Assembly: GCA_003153375.1 (NCBI GenBank)
Contig: PLYM01000256.1
Span: forward strand, 1 to 49,674
Length of the DNA stretch: 49,674 nucleotides
Direction: 5' to 3'
Source of the DNA: Planctomycetaceae bacterium
Lineage (GTDB): Bacteria; Planctomycetota; Planctomycetia; Pirellulales; PALSA-1355
Made by a program: the position numbers and the translations under genes. Shown piece after piece: positions 15,115 through 24,748 of the stretch (the first letter of the stretch is position 1; every line of letters begins with the position of its first letter). The notes beneath the pieces were generated by a model, which was not told where the DNA came from, ran no database searches, and worked only from the letters and a program-made list of their open reading frames with translations.

Positions 15115-17889
15115 ATGGCCAATACGACCGAAGCATTCCAAATCGCACTGTCGCACCACCAGTCTGGCCAATTGCGCGAGGCCGAATCGATCTATCGGAA
15201 GATTCTCGACGTCGATCCGGGCCATGCCGACACGGTGCACATGCTGGGATTGATCGCCCACCAGGTCGGCCAGCGCGAAAACGCCGTGCAACTGATCAAC
15301 CAGGCCATCTCGCTGCGCCCCGACCGGGCCACGTACCATTGCAATCTGGGCGCGGTCTACCACGGGATGGGCCGGCTCACGGAAGCCGAGACGGCTCTCC
15401 GGCGCGCGCTGACGATCGACCCCAACCTGGCCGACGGCTATTACAACCTGGGGCACCTGATGCTGGCCACGCACCGGCCCGCGGCCGCCATCGCAGCCTA
15501 TCAGCGCACCATCGAACTGAAGCCTGAGTTTGCCAACCCCTACCATCACTTGGGCAACTTGTTGGCGTCGCAGGGCAACCTGGCTGCCGCTGCCGATTGC
15601 TATCGCCAGGCAATCGAGTTGAATCCGCGCGAGCTGGGGTTTTATTCCAGCATGGCGGCCGCACTGAGCAAGCAGGGCCTGGTCCGCGAAGCGATTGAAT
15701 TCTGCGAGAGGTCTCTGCAACTATCGTGGAACAACGCCGAGGCGCATTACAACCTGGGCACGATGTACGACAGCCTGAAGGATTTCGAGTCGGCGGTGGC
15801 CAGTTATCAGGAGGCGCTGAAGTTCAATCCCGAATTCGCGCCGGCTCGAGTCAATTGCAGCGCGACGTTGCAAGCCGTCGGCAAGCTGGACGAAGCGATC
15901 GCTTGTCTCGAGGAAGGCACGCGGCTGGCGGGCGAAAACGCCGAGTTGCACTTCAACCTGGCCAACCTGCTCCAGTTGCAACGGCGATTCGAGGAGGCCG
16001 CCGCTTGCTACCGGGAAGCAATCCGTTTGGATCCGCATTCCCTGCCCGCTCACAACAATCTCGGCGGCACGCTGCGCCGCTTGGGCAGGAACCAGGAAGC
16101 CTTGAACTGCTTTCGCGAGACGCTGCTGATCCAACCCGACTACGCCGAAGCCTATTTCAATATCGGCACGACGCGCCACGCGATGGAGGACTGGGAAGGC
16201 GCCAAGACCGCCTACGTCCAGGCCCTGGAACTGAAGCCCGATTTTGCCGACGCCATGGTCAACCTGGGGGACCTGCTGAAGGGACAAGACGGCGTGGATG
16301 AGGCGATCGCACTTTATCATCGCGCCATCGAACTCAGGCCCGACTTTGCAATGGCCTATCTCGGCCGGGCGGACGCCTATCAGCTCAATGGCAAGAACGA
16401 GGAAGCCATCGCCGACTACCGCGAGGCGATCCGCTTGGAGCCGCGGAACATCGAGGCTTACAACAACTTCGCCGTGCTGCTGAATGATCTGACTCGCCCC
16501 GACGAGGCCATCGAAAACTGTGAAGCCGCGATTGCGATCAATCCCAACTCCCCCAAGCTCTATGCCACGCTGGCCAACGGCCTGCGCGGCCAGGCCCGCA
16601 TCGACGAGGCCATTCAGGTGGAACGCAAGTCGCTTGAATTGGAACCCGACAATGCGGTCGAGCACAGTAACCTGCTTTACAATTTGAACGCGCATCCTGG
16701 CTATGACCCGCCGGCGATTTTTGCCGAGCACTTGGAATGGGCGCGGCGCCATGCCGAGCCGCTCACGGCCCAGGCGAAGCCACACGTGAAAGGGGGCACC
16801 GCGAACCGCCGCTTGCGCATCGGCTATGTTTCGGCGCACTTTCGCGAACATGCCGTGAATTACTTCGTCGAACCGATCCTGGCCTCGCACAATCATCGTG
16901 AATTCGAGATCGTCTGCTACAGCGATGTGCCCTCGGCCGACCGCACCACCAAGCGTCTCCAAAGCCACGCCGACACCTGGCGCGACGCACGGATGCTCTC
17001 GGACGAACGCCTGGCCGAACTGATTCGCGACGACAAGATCGACATCCTGGTCGACCTGGCCGGACACATCGGCGGAAATCGCTTGCTCGTCTTCGCCCGC
17101 AAGCCGGCCCCGGTCCAAGTGACCTATATCGGCTATCAGAACACCACCGGCATGTCGGCCATGGACTATCGCCTGACGGACGAGCGAGCCGATCCGCCGG
17201 GATTGACCGATGCCTGGCACACCGAGCGCCTGGTGCGACTCCCGCAGAGTTTCTTCTGTTACCAGCCGGGCGACGATCCGCGGCCCAGCTCGCTGCCGGC
17301 GCTGACCAACGGCTACGTCACGTTTGGCTCGTTCAACAGTTTCTTCAAAGTTTCCCCAGGCGTGATCGACGTCTGGCTGCAGATTCTCGAGCGCGTCGAG
17401 AATTCGCGATTGTTGGTGCTGGCCTATCGCGGCGGCTACGTGGAAAACCGCTTTCATGAGGCGGCCCAAGAGCGGGGGATCGATCCGGCGCGCATCGAGT
17501 TGGTCGATCGCGTGCCGCGAGGCAAGTACGCGGGCGTGTTGCAACGCGTCGATGTGGCGCTCGACCCGTTTCCGTTCAACGGGCACACGACCACGTGCGA
17601 CTCGATCTGGATGGGCCTGCCGGTAGTGATGCGGCAGGGACAGACCTATGCCAGCCGCTTTGGCGGCAGCGTGTTGGCCAACGTCGGACTCACCGATTTG
17701 ATCACCGACACCAGCGAGCAATACATCGCGCGGGCCGCCGAGTTGGCCGCCGATTTGCCGGGGCTGGCGCGACTGCGCGGCGAACTGCGGGCACGCATGA
17801 TCTCCTCGCCCCTGTCCGACTATCGCGGCTTTGCCCGCAATCTGGAAGCCGCCTATCGGCAAATGTGGCAGACCTGGTGTGCACAATAG
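15115..17889 (+). CDS. TPR protein with OGT/SPINDLY-type (GT41) glycosyltransferase domain
   Basis: 924 residues. About fourteen TPR repeats (1-530) are fused to a GT41 domain (about 564-915), the fold of eukaryotic O-GlcNAc transferase and of bacterial protein or peptide O-glycosyltransferases. Family motifs are visible. GYVSAHFREHAVNYFVEP corresponds to the catalytic-histidine loop, FGSFNSFFKVSP contains the nucleotide-contacting Lys, and FNGHTTTCDSIWMGLPVV corresponds to the GHTT motif, so the enzyme looks competent. The TPR superhelix in this family selects the protein acceptor. GGAG at 15101-15104 precedes the ATG at 15115. The first TPR is nearly the same as in the gene at 11179. With the two GT9-like neighbours it suggests a locus for intracellular protein glycosylation; sugar donor and targets are unknown. 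Confidence 0.87.
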   Translation: MANTTEAFQIALSHHQSGQLREAESIYRKILDVDPGHADTVHMLGLIAHQVGQRENAVQLINQAISLRPDRATYHCNLGAVYHGMGRLTEAETALRRALTIDPNLADGYYNLGHLMLATHRPAAAIAAYQRTIELKPEFANPYHHLGNLLASQGNLAAAADCYRQAIELNPRELGFYSSMAAALSKQGLVREAIEFCERSLQLSWNNAEAHYNLGTMYDSLKDFESAVASYQEALKFNPEFAPARVNCSATLQAVGKLDEAIACLEEGTRLAGENAELHFNLANLLQLQRRFEEAAACYREAIRLDPHSLPAHNNLGGTLRRLGRNQEALNCFRETLLIQPDYAEAYFNIGTTRHAMEDWEGAKTAYVQALELKPDFADAMVNLGDLLKGQDGVDEAIALYHRAIELRPDFAMAYLGRADAYQLNGKNEEAIADYREAIRLEPRNIEAYNNFAVLLNDLTRPDEAIENCEAAIAINPNSPKLYATLANGLRGQARIDEAIQVERKSLELEPDNAVEHSNLLYNLNAHPGYDPPAIFAEHLEWARRHAEPLTAQAKPHVKGGTANRRLRIGYVSAHFREHAVNYFVEPILASHNHREFEIVCYSDVPSADRTTKRLQSHADTWRDARMLSDERLAELIRDDKIDILVDLAGHIGGNRLLVFARKPAPVQVTYIGYQNTTGMSAMDYRLTDERADPPGLTDAWHTERLVRLPQSFFCYQPGDDPRPSSLPALTNGYVTFGSFNSFFKVSPGVIDVWLQILERVENSRLLVLAYRGGYVENRFHEAAQERGIDPARIELVDRVPRGKYAGVLQRVDVALDPFPFNGHTTTCDSIWMGLPVVMRQGQTYASRFGGSVLANVGLTDLITDTSEQYIARAAELAADLPGLARLRGELRARMISSPLSDYRGFARNLEAAYRQMWQTWCAQ

Positions 17890-18017
17890 CGGCCTGGTCC
17901 GCTTTCATTCTGTACGCAACCACCAGCGGCGATTAAGATGGGGCCGCCGAGGCGCTCGTCGCTCGGCTGAAGGGGTTCACGATGCCACGACGTTCAACTT
18001 TTGATCGGGAGACACTC

Positions 18018-18866
18018 ATGCAGGCGTTCTGGTCGCGACGAAAATTTCTGGAGGCCACGGTCGGCACGATGGCGGCAATCGGTTCGCGGCGCGTGCTGCG
18101 AGCGGCCGGTCCGGAGAACGCCTACGGCGGCTTTCAAATGGGCATGCAAAGCTACACGCTGCGCGGCTTCAAAGTCGATCAGGCGCTCCAAGAGATCCAG
18201 AAGCTGGGACTGCACAACGTCGAATTCTTCGACGCCCACTTCCCCGTCAAGTCGTCCGACGCCGACATCGAGGCCATGAAGAGCAAGACCAAGGCCCTGG
18301 GCATCACGCTGCGTGGCCACGGCGTCAACCCCTTCACCAAGGATCACGAAGCGAATCGCCGTTATTTCGAGTTCGCCAAGAAAGCGGGCATCCGCAACCT
18401 GGCCGGCGATCCGACTGAAGATTCATTCGACAGCCTCGACAAGTTGGTGGCCGAATATCAGATTCGCATTGCGATTCACAACCACGGCCCCAACGCGCGC
18501 TACAACAAAGTGACCGACGTGCTCAACGCCATCAAGGGACACAACCCCCTGATCGGCGCCTGCGCCGACCTGGGCCACTACATTCGCAGCGCCGAAGATC
18601 CGGTGCGCGTGATCAACCTGCTCGAAGGCCGGCTGTATGGCGTACACCTCAAGGACTTCGCCGACCAGAAGGCCCAGACCAAGGGCGTGATCCTGGGCCA
18701 GGGCCACCTGGACGTGGTCGGCGTGTTCAAGGCCCTGCGTAAAGTGAACTTTCCGGCCGACGGCGCCCTGTCGCTCGAATACGAAGAGCAGCCGGAGAAC
18801 CCGCTGGCTGACGTGCAGGCTTGCCTGGCCGTGGCCCAAGAAGCGGCGCAGAAGGCGGCCGGCTGA
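18018..18866 (+). CDS. Tat-exported sugar phosphate isomerase/epimerase-like TIM-barrel protein
   Basis: 282 residues from the ATG at 18018, chosen because GGGAGA lies at 18008-18013 and because it begins a Tat signal (SRRKFLEATVG, twin arginines then hydrophobic stretch). An ATG at 17982 would only add 12 residues. The rest is an AP endonuclease-2/xylose isomerase-like barrel. It shows MGMQSYTLRGF, VEFFDAHFPV, RGHGVNPFT, IAIHNHGPNARYN, ACADLGHYIRSA, GVHLKDF and LGQGHLDVVG, which carry the Glu/Asp/His metal ligands typical of the family. Such exported barrels are common in planctomycetes and are thought to act on sugars or inositol-like compounds; the substrate is not evident. It ends one base from the convergent TPR gene. 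Confidence 0.85.
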   Translation: MQAFWSRRKFLEATVGTMAAIGSRRVLRAAGPENAYGGFQMGMQSYTLRGFKVDQALQEIQKLGLHNVEFFDAHFPVKSSDADIEAMKSKTKALGITLRGHGVNPFTKDHEANRRYFEFAKKAGIRNLAGDPTEDSFDSLDKLVAEYQIRIAIHNHGPNARYNKVTDVLNAIKGHNPLIGACADLGHYIRSAEDPVRVINLLEGRLYGVHLKDFADQKAQTKGVILGQGHLDVVGVFKALRKVNFPADGALSLEYEEQPENPLADVQACLAVAQEAAQKAAG

Positions 18867-18867
18867 A

Positions 18868-21807
18868 CTAGTTCTTGGCCGATGCGCTCGCCGAGCGGCC
18901 TTGCAGCTGGCGTGCCTTTTGCAACAACTCTTTGTACTTGGCCACCATCTCCGAGCCGTTGAGCTTGGGGCTGAGCACCAGCGTGGCATTGAGAAGCTGT
19001 TCGGCTTGCAGGGCTTTCTGCTGGTTGCGGGTCTTCATGCTCTCGGTGAACAGGCATGAGGCCGCGTTGTACACGACTTCGTAATACTCGGGCGGCTTCT
19101 TCGTGGCCTTGGCCAGCCGGGTGCGGAGCATCGTCCAATGGACCACGGCCTCGTCGAAGTGCGCCGGATCCTGGTCTGACCAGGCTTGCAGCAAACGTCC
19201 CTTCTCCATCTTGGGCTCGAGCGCGTTGGGAAATTTGGCGATCAGCTTGTCGACCTCGGCCAGGCCTTCGGCGAATTGTCCTTTCTGTCGCAACAAGCCC
19301 ACCAGTTGCGACTGAATTCTCGTCAGGGCCGCGGCATTGGCTTGCTTGAACACCGCGTCGTTTTCAGCTTGCGCCAGCACGGCTTGATACAACTCCCGGG
19401 CTGTGTCGGGCTGGCCCAACTGGGCGCTGGTGTCGGCAATATAGATCAAGGCTGGCATCCCATTCGCTTTGCGCAGGGCCAGCCGCGCGAGAAGTTGGCT
19501 CAGCCGCTGCTTGCGATCGCCGGCCGCGGCTTCGGCGGCCGCGCGGGCGGGCGCATCGCCGGCAGTGCGGGCTTCGATGGCTGCGGCTTCGGCCTGCTTC
19601 CAGGCATCGCCAAACATCTTGAGAATGGAAGCCAACACGCCGTTCGGCCCTCCCTCGTCGGCAGCCAGCTCGAACAGCAGGTTGGCCGTCGCGGTCGCCT
19701 TGTCGATTTGTCCCAACGCCAGTTGCGCTCGTGTCGCGGCCAGAAAAACGCGCAGAACGGTGTTGTCGGGCGGGTTCGGCTTCTCGGCGCGAACCCACTC
19801 GACCAGCGGCTCCAAAAGCGCGGCCGCCTCCTGGGCCTGCCCGGCGTCGGCCGTGGCTTCGGCCAGCAGCAGTTGTGTCTCGAACATCGTCCGCGTGAGC
19901 GTCTTGGCCCCCGCGACCTCCTTGCGCTGAGCCGCCAGGCTGGTTTGCAGTTGCTCGATCGCCTTGTCGCGCAGCTCGGTGAGTTGTTTGGGATCGGTCG
20001 TGCCCTTGGCTTTGGCCGCCAGGTACAGCCGCCAATTTGTCTGACCGGCCAGGTGCATCGCCGCCGGATAGCGCAGCGAGCGCGGATTGACGCGCTCGAA
20101 CACCGTCACCGCGTCGTTCAACTCGCCGCGCACCAAGGCCGCTTGCCCCATCGCGATCCGCGCATCGTCCGCTTCCGGCTTGTCGGGCCAACGGGCGATC
20201 AGGTCCTGTGCCAACTTTTCCAACCGCGCCAGCGCCGCCGGCTTGTCGGCGGCCGACGAATAGAGCGCCAGCGCGGCAGCCACCGCCAACGACGAAGCCC
20301 GCGGAGCCAACGTGCCATCGGGCGGCTGCCGCGCCAACTCCTCGGCGGCCGCCAGGCTTTCGGCGAACTTTTCGGCGGCAAACAGCGCGGCAGCCGCCTG
20401 GTAGCGGGCCTGGTCCAATCGATTTTGCACGGCGGCCACGCGCTTCGCGTCCTTGACCGGGCCGCTCAGCTCCATGGCCTTCGTGAACGCGGCCGCGGCG
20501 GCCGACCAGTCGGCGTTTTCGACGGCTGACTCGCCGATCGCCACCGCCTCGTCAAATGTTTTGACGCCGGTCAGATCCTGCGCGTCGGATTTCGGATCGG
20601 ACTTCGTCAACTCGCGCCGCAGCAGGATCGCTTCCTGTTGATGCTCGCCGCGCGCCTTGGCAATCTTGTTGAGCTGCAAAAGCGCGGTGCGCGTGAGGTC
20701 GACCTTCTTGGCGCCCGTCAACTCGCCGGCGATCTGCAAATTGGCCTTGGCCTCTTCCAGGACGACTCCCTGATACCCATCGTATTTCGACCAGCTTTTG
20801 TGAGACTCTAGCCAGTCCTCGGCTTGCGCCAGCAATTCCTTCTCCCCCGAGGCTCGCTTGACGACCAGTAGCCGCTGATACTGCACTTGCGCGAACAGCG
20901 GCTCGAGCCCCGTCGCCGCCCCGCCCTCGGGCGCCGAGGCCAACACTTCGTCATAGATGTCGAGCGCCAACGAGTTGTTACCCAACTCGTCGGCCGTGCG
21001 GCCATGCCACATGTGGGCGTGCAAGCCCACCAGGTTCTCGCGATACGACTGAAAGATCGCATCGAAGGCCTTGGCGGCGTTCTCGAGCGCCGTCTCGCGC
21101 TGTGGGGCCTTTTCGTCGAGCCAGGTTTTGCCAAGATAGAAATCGATCTTGGCGCTTTTGATGCGGCATTCGAGCCAGGCTGCCTCGGCCTCGCGCAGTT
21201 CGTCCTGGGCCTGACGCTGTTTCTTGGTCAGTGGCTGCGTGCTCTTGCGACGCTTCGCGGCCTCGGCCTTGGCCGCCGCCTTGAGCTTCGTATAGCGGTC
21301 GAGATAGCGGGTCGTGGCGTCGACGAACCGCGGCTGAGCTTCTTCCAGGTCAGCACGCGCGGCGGTGAACAGCTTTTCTTGCTGCGCCGCGTCTTTGGTC
21401 ACCCCGGCCGCGCGAATCCGCTCCAGTGCCCGATCGAGCGCGATGTCGCCCCACGACTCCAGCGCCCGGCCGATGGCCGCGTGATTCGGATGTTCCTTGA
21501 GGAACTTGTCGAGATACTTTTGAGCCTGGGCCAGCCGCTCGGCCGCCTCGTTGGCGTTGAAGGCCTCGCCCATTGCCACGCGATAGCTGCGCGACAGTTC
21601 GAGATCGTACGTCTCGTTCAATTCCTTGGGCATGCGGCCGCTGGCGCGCAGTTGATCGAGATAGCTGATCGCCGCTTCGCCATAGCCGTTGTCTTGTGCC
21701 GCGCGCAGAAACTCGAACACCGGCTCTTCGGCCACGGCGACCAGCGGCGCCGACAGAGCCCAGCCCAGGCCGGCGAGCAGAACGAGCGAACGAGTCACGA
21801 TGGCCAT
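18868..21807 (-). CDS. large exported TPR-like protein of the ExbB/ExbD cluster
   Basis: 979 residues with a Sec signal (MAIVTRSLVLLAGLGWALSA, cleavage probably after AVAEE). The remainder is almost wholly helical and Ala/Lys/Glu/Leu-rich, with TPR-like helix pairs (AQKYLDKFLKEHPNHAAIG; ADTSAQLGQPDTARELYQAVL). There is no catalytic motif. It is the last gene of a minus-strand series running exbB, exbD, exbD, membrane protein, toroid protein and this one, 70 nt after the toroid gene. A periplasmic scaffold or partner-binding role is inferred from composition and position. It ends one base from the convergent barrel gene, and no terminator is visible between them. Confidence 0.75.
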   Translation of the reverse strand: MAIVTRSLVLLAGLGWALSAPLVAVAEEPVFEFLRAAQDNGYGEAAISYLDQLRASGRMPKELNETYDLELSRSYRVAMGEAFNANEAAERLAQAQKYLDKFLKEHPNHAAIGRALESWGDIALDRALERIRAAGVTKDAAQQEKLFTAARADLEEAQPRFVDATTRYLDRYTKLKAAAKAEAAKRRKSTQPLTKKQRQAQDELREAEAAWLECRIKSAKIDFYLGKTWLDEKAPQRETALENAAKAFDAIFQSYRENLVGLHAHMWHGRTADELGNNSLALDIYDEVLASAPEGGAATGLEPLFAQVQYQRLLVVKRASGEKELLAQAEDWLESHKSWSKYDGYQGVVLEEAKANLQIAGELTGAKKVDLTRTALLQLNKIAKARGEHQQEAILLRRELTKSDPKSDAQDLTGVKTFDEAVAIGESAVENADWSAAAAAFTKAMELSGPVKDAKRVAAVQNRLDQARYQAAAALFAAEKFAESLAAAEELARQPPDGTLAPRASSLAVAAALALYSSAADKPAALARLEKLAQDLIARWPDKPEADDARIAMGQAALVRGELNDAVTVFERVNPRSLRYPAAMHLAGQTNWRLYLAAKAKGTTDPKQLTELRDKAIEQLQTSLAAQRKEVAGAKTLTRTMFETQLLLAEATADAGQAQEAAALLEPLVEWVRAEKPNPPDNTVLRVFLAATRAQLALGQIDKATATANLLFELAADEGGPNGVLASILKMFGDAWKQAEAAAIEARTAGDAPARAAAEAAAGDRKQRLSQLLARLALRKANGMPALIYIADTSAQLGQPDTARELYQAVLAQAENDAVFKQANAAALTRIQSQLVGLLRQKGQFAEGLAEVDKLIAKFPNALEPKMEKGRLLQAWSDQDPAHFDEAVVHWTMLRTRLAKATKKPPEYYEVVYNAASCLFTESMKTRNQQKALQAEQLLNATLVLSPKLNGSEMVAKYKELLQKARQLQGRSASASAKN

Positions 21808-21877
21808 GAGCTGCTAGGATTCCGGACGCCAGGCTTCGCCACGAACGTGTGGCCGGCACGGTGTGCCCCTACCCATT

Positions 21878-23593
21878 CTACGGCTTGGCCTTGGCGTCGG
21901 CAGCGGCCGTGGTGGTTTGCTCGGTGTTTTCGGTGGTGTCGAGGTTGTCGAGCTTGTAAAGCGGCAAATAACGGTAGTAAACCTCGAGCGTCAAGCAGCA
22001 CAGGCTGGTGACCATGATCCGGCCGCCCGGCTCACCCCACTGATCGGCGATCGGCCTGAGCGGATCCCAGCTCCCCTCGGCGCAGCCCTTCTTGATCTGC
22101 GAGTCGATCAACACCCGCCGCATCTGCCGGTTCCAGGTATCCCACTCCGGGCCAGGCAGATTGTGCATGACCTGGGTGGCATAGTACCAGTAGTAGCAAT
22201 TCGGTTGTTGCGGATCGGGCAGATGACCGAGCAGATACGCCATGCCCTCCTGGATCGACGGCGAATCGCGTTTGGCTCCCAGATACTGTGTACACAACAA
22301 GCCGACCGACGTCATCGAGGCGGTCGCGCCGGTATTCGGCTGATAAGAGAACTGCCCGCCATACTTGCCCAAGGCCGTCGCCTTCAGCCACTTGTGCGAG
22401 CCGGCGATCGTCGACTCGGGCACTTCGAGCCCGGCCATCTGGGCGCTTTTGAGCGCCATCACTTGCCAGCCGACGACCGAGGTGTCGCCAAACGGCGGTT
22501 CGTCGGGTTCGGGCCGGGCGGTGTAGTGCCAACCGCCCGATTCATACTGGGCGCGGACGATGAAGTCGATGGCCCCCTGCGCCGCCAGATGCACGCGCGA
22601 GTCTTTGTCGTTCGTCAGCGCCGTGGCTTCGCACAGCGTGATCGCGGCCAGGCCGTGGCTGTACATGTTGCCGCCGTCGCGCAGGTCACCGTCCTGCTTC
22701 TGATGCGAGATCAGCCAACCGATGCCCTTGGCGATCGTGTCTCGATAGGGTCCCTTCGTAAAGTGGGTTTGCCCCGCGGCCAGAAACGGCAGCAAGGCCA
22801 TTGCCGTGGCGGCGCTATCGGCCCGGTCGGCGGTGCCCGGACCCGTGCATGGATCACCATTGCAGTTCTGCATGAAGCCGTTGACCGACCAGCCGCCGTC
22901 GGCGTTTTGATGACGGTCGAACCAGTGGAGCGCGGCGGCCACGGCGCGCTCGCTAGCCTTGGTGCCGCCATAACCGCCAACCATGGCCGCCCGGGCGTTC
23001 TTGTCGCCGCGGGCGCCGAAACCATTGCCGGCTCCGCCGCTGCCGGGACCGCGTCCCGTGCCGCTGGCAGCCATGCCCGTGCCACGCACCAAAGGTCCGG
23101 GGCCGAGGGCTTTGACGGCGAATTGATCGAGCCCGCCAATGCCTCCGCTGGGACTGGCGCCGCTGCCGCCGCCCGAGGGAATCGCGTCGCTCGTTTCGGT
23201 GGCCGGGTCCGCTTCCATCTTCGGGGCGTCGAACAGGCTCAAGGTTTCGGTATTGAGCTCGCTGGGTTCGAGCGGCGTCTGGCCGACGTCGAAATGGTCG
23301 AGCTGCGGCACGGGGATTTCCGTGTCGAGCCGGGCTTCGAAGGCCGGTGCCTCGCCCTCCTTGGGTGGCGAACCCACCCTGCCCAACAGCATCAGGACCA
23401 CCGTCAACAGCACCGCGTGCCCCACCATGCTCGAGCCCCACCAGATGCCATACGTCAAGCACCAGGCTTTCACCACGGCCGCGACGTGCGCGGGCAGAGC
23501 GAGGAGTTGCGCGGGGCTGGGCAAAAACTTCAGCAAAGCGAGAGGCCTCTTCGTCGAACTTTCTCGCCCGGTGTCGCGAGTTGACAGGCACAC
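21878..23593 (-). CDS. membrane-anchored alpha/alpha-toroid (squalene cyclase/prenyltransferase-like) protein
   Basis: 571 residues. One N-terminal TM segment (SMVGHAVLLTVVLMLLG, about 54-70) is followed by a Pro/Glu-rich linker, a Gly-rich patch (about 165-200) and then a C-terminal domain of squalene-cyclase/prenyltransferase type. The repeats read QNADGGWSVNGF, HQKQDGDLRDGGNMYSH, YESGGWHYTA and EGSWDP. The DxDD motif of true hopene cyclases is not seen, so it is more likely a binding toroid than a cyclase. The short TM plus Pro-rich linker resembles the build of TonB, and the gene stands in a cluster with ExbB and two ExbD. The annotated GTG start has weak support, and the true start could lie inside the first 45 codons. 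Confidence 0.7.
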   Translation of the reverse strand: MCLSTRDTGRESSTKRPLALLKFLPSPAQLLALPAHVAAVVKAWCLTYGIWWGSSMVGHAVLLTVVLMLLGRVGSPPKEGEAPAFEARLDTEIPVPQLDHFDVGQTPLEPSELNTETLSLFDAPKMEADPATETSDAIPSGGGSGASPSGGIGGLDQFAVKALGPGPLVRGTGMAASGTGRGPGSGGAGNGFGARGDKNARAAMVGGYGGTKASERAVAAALHWFDRHQNADGGWSVNGFMQNCNGDPCTGPGTADRADSAATAMALLPFLAAGQTHFTKGPYRDTIAKGIGWLISHQKQDGDLRDGGNMYSHGLAAITLCEATALTNDKDSRVHLAAQGAIDFIVRAQYESGGWHYTARPEPDEPPFGDTSVVGWQVMALKSAQMAGLEVPESTIAGSHKWLKATALGKYGGQFSYQPNTGATASMTSVGLLCTQYLGAKRDSPSIQEGMAYLLGHLPDPQQPNCYYWYYATQVMHNLPGPEWDTWNRQMRRVLIDSQIKKGCAEGSWDPLRPIADQWGEPGGRIMVTSLCCLTLEVYYRYLPLYKLDNLDTTENTEQTTTAAADAKAKP

Positions 23594-23656
23594 CAGGAAC
23601 GATCGCCAGGATTCCCCGATTATCCACCGTGCTCGCGCGGGGGTCCAGTCATTTTG

Positions 23657-24640
23657 TCAGCTGGGCCGCTGAGCGTGGCCATTGTCAGCCTCCAAGTCGA
23701 CCCGTTCGTCATCATCGCCCGCCCGATCCAGCCATTCGGCGACCGCATGATCGTCGTGCCGCGTGGCGGGATTCGTGACACCGCCGCTGTGGCGGTTCCT
23801 CCACCGCGAACCCCAGCGAACGGCGAACAAAATCGCCAGCACGCCGCCGATCATCCAGGGCCACCAGCCCTCGTCGTCGCGGGCCATGCTGCTGCCGGCC
23901 GCCGGATGCCAGATGAGCCGGCCAATCAGCAGGGGCGTGGCGCGCGACACACCCTGGTGATCTTCATAGGGAATCAACTTGAGAAAATAGCCGACGAACG
24001 TGGCCTCCTCGGTAATGTTCGTGCCGCGGGGCATGCCCGGCGGAAGTTGGGGGCAGACGAACCAATAGGAATACGGCTGCGAGTCGGTGGTCCAACCCCA
24101 AACCTCGTCCAGATCCTTCAAGCCCAGGGAATTGTCGGCCAGCTCATCGACATGAGCGGTTTGCTTCAAGTGAACGGGAATCTCGACCAGTTGCCCGCGC
24201 CATTTTTCGGGCTGCTGCCAAAGCTGCTTGAAGGTGATGTCCTTCTTGGCGCGCTGACGCATCGCGGCCAGCGGCTCGTGCTGCTGCCAGGCCAGCAGCC
24301 GCCAATAGGCGGGCATCTCTTCCTTGGCCAAAGGCGCCTTGTCGGTGACGGCTTCGAACTCTTCGCGGGCCGCATCGCGCTCCTGCGGATCGTCTCCTGT
24401 CGGCCCCGCCGCGACGCGTTCGGCGGCGGCCACGTCCTCCTCGGTCGTATCAGCCGCCGCTGGTGCCGTGCCGGTGCCAACGTTCGGAGCCTCGGGTGCC
24501 AACCAGCGCCAAGTGCCCGGATCGCGCGCGCGGGCGAACAGCAGCGCCAGCACGCCCAGCATGACCACCATGGTCAGCAGCCGTACCAGTTCGTTGCCGC
24601 TAAAAAGCCCCGCGGGCCGTCGATCGCGCAGACGCCGCAT
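23657..24640 (-). CDS. two-TM membrane protein of the ExbB/ExbD cluster, unknown
   Basis: 327 residues. Hydrophobic segments lie near the N-terminus (VRLLTMVVMLGVLALLFA, about 19-36) and near the C-terminus (WWPWMIGGVLAILFAVRWG, about 278-296). The roughly 240 residues between them are therefore probably outside the cytoplasm. That domain has an acidic Ala-rich stretch and a folded part with QPEKWRGQLVEIPVHLKQT, QPYSYWFVCPQLPPGMP and FVGYFLKLIPYEDHQG. The last resembles a small beta-barrel found in planctomycete proteins of unknown function. A TATAAT box stands 60 nt upstream on the minus strand (24706-24701), so it may be transcribed separately from the exbD genes as well. No family name can be given. 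Confidence 0.7.
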   Translation of the reverse strand: MRRLRDRRPAGLFSGNELVRLLTMVVMLGVLALLFARARDPGTWRWLAPEAPNVGTGTAPAAADTTEEDVAAAERVAAGPTGDDPQERDAAREEFEAVTDKAPLAKEEMPAYWRLLAWQQHEPLAAMRQRAKKDITFKQLWQQPEKWRGQLVEIPVHLKQTAHVDELADNSLGLKDLDEVWGWTTDSQPYSYWFVCPQLPPGMPRGTNITEEATFVGYFLKLIPYEDHQGVSRATPLLIGRLIWHPAAGSSMARDDEGWWPWMIGGVLAILFAVRWGSRWRNRHSGGVTNPATRHDDHAVAEWLDRAGDDDERVDLEADNGHAQRPS

Positions 24641-24700
24641 GAAAAAGAACTCCGCTAGCCGAAGCGCCCCAGGCCATGCCCTAGCCGCGTGGCATGCTCC

Positions 24701-24706
24701 ATTATA
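24701..24706 (-). promoter_or_regulatory. -10 box inside the ExbB/ExbD gene cluster
   Basis: TATAAT on the minus strand lies between the second exbD stop (24749) and the next start (24640). No convincing -35 is seen at 16-18 nt. Confidence 0.3.
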
Positions 24707-24748
24707 CCTCGATACCTCGCCGGGCCTGGCAGCCTGGGCGAAGCGGGC

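Noticed and set aside
15721-17886. A 721-codon open frame on the minus strand opposite the OGT-type gene
   Set aside because: It mirrors a strongly supported GT41/TPR gene codon by codon in a high-GC sequence. It has no domain, signal or ribosome site of its own.
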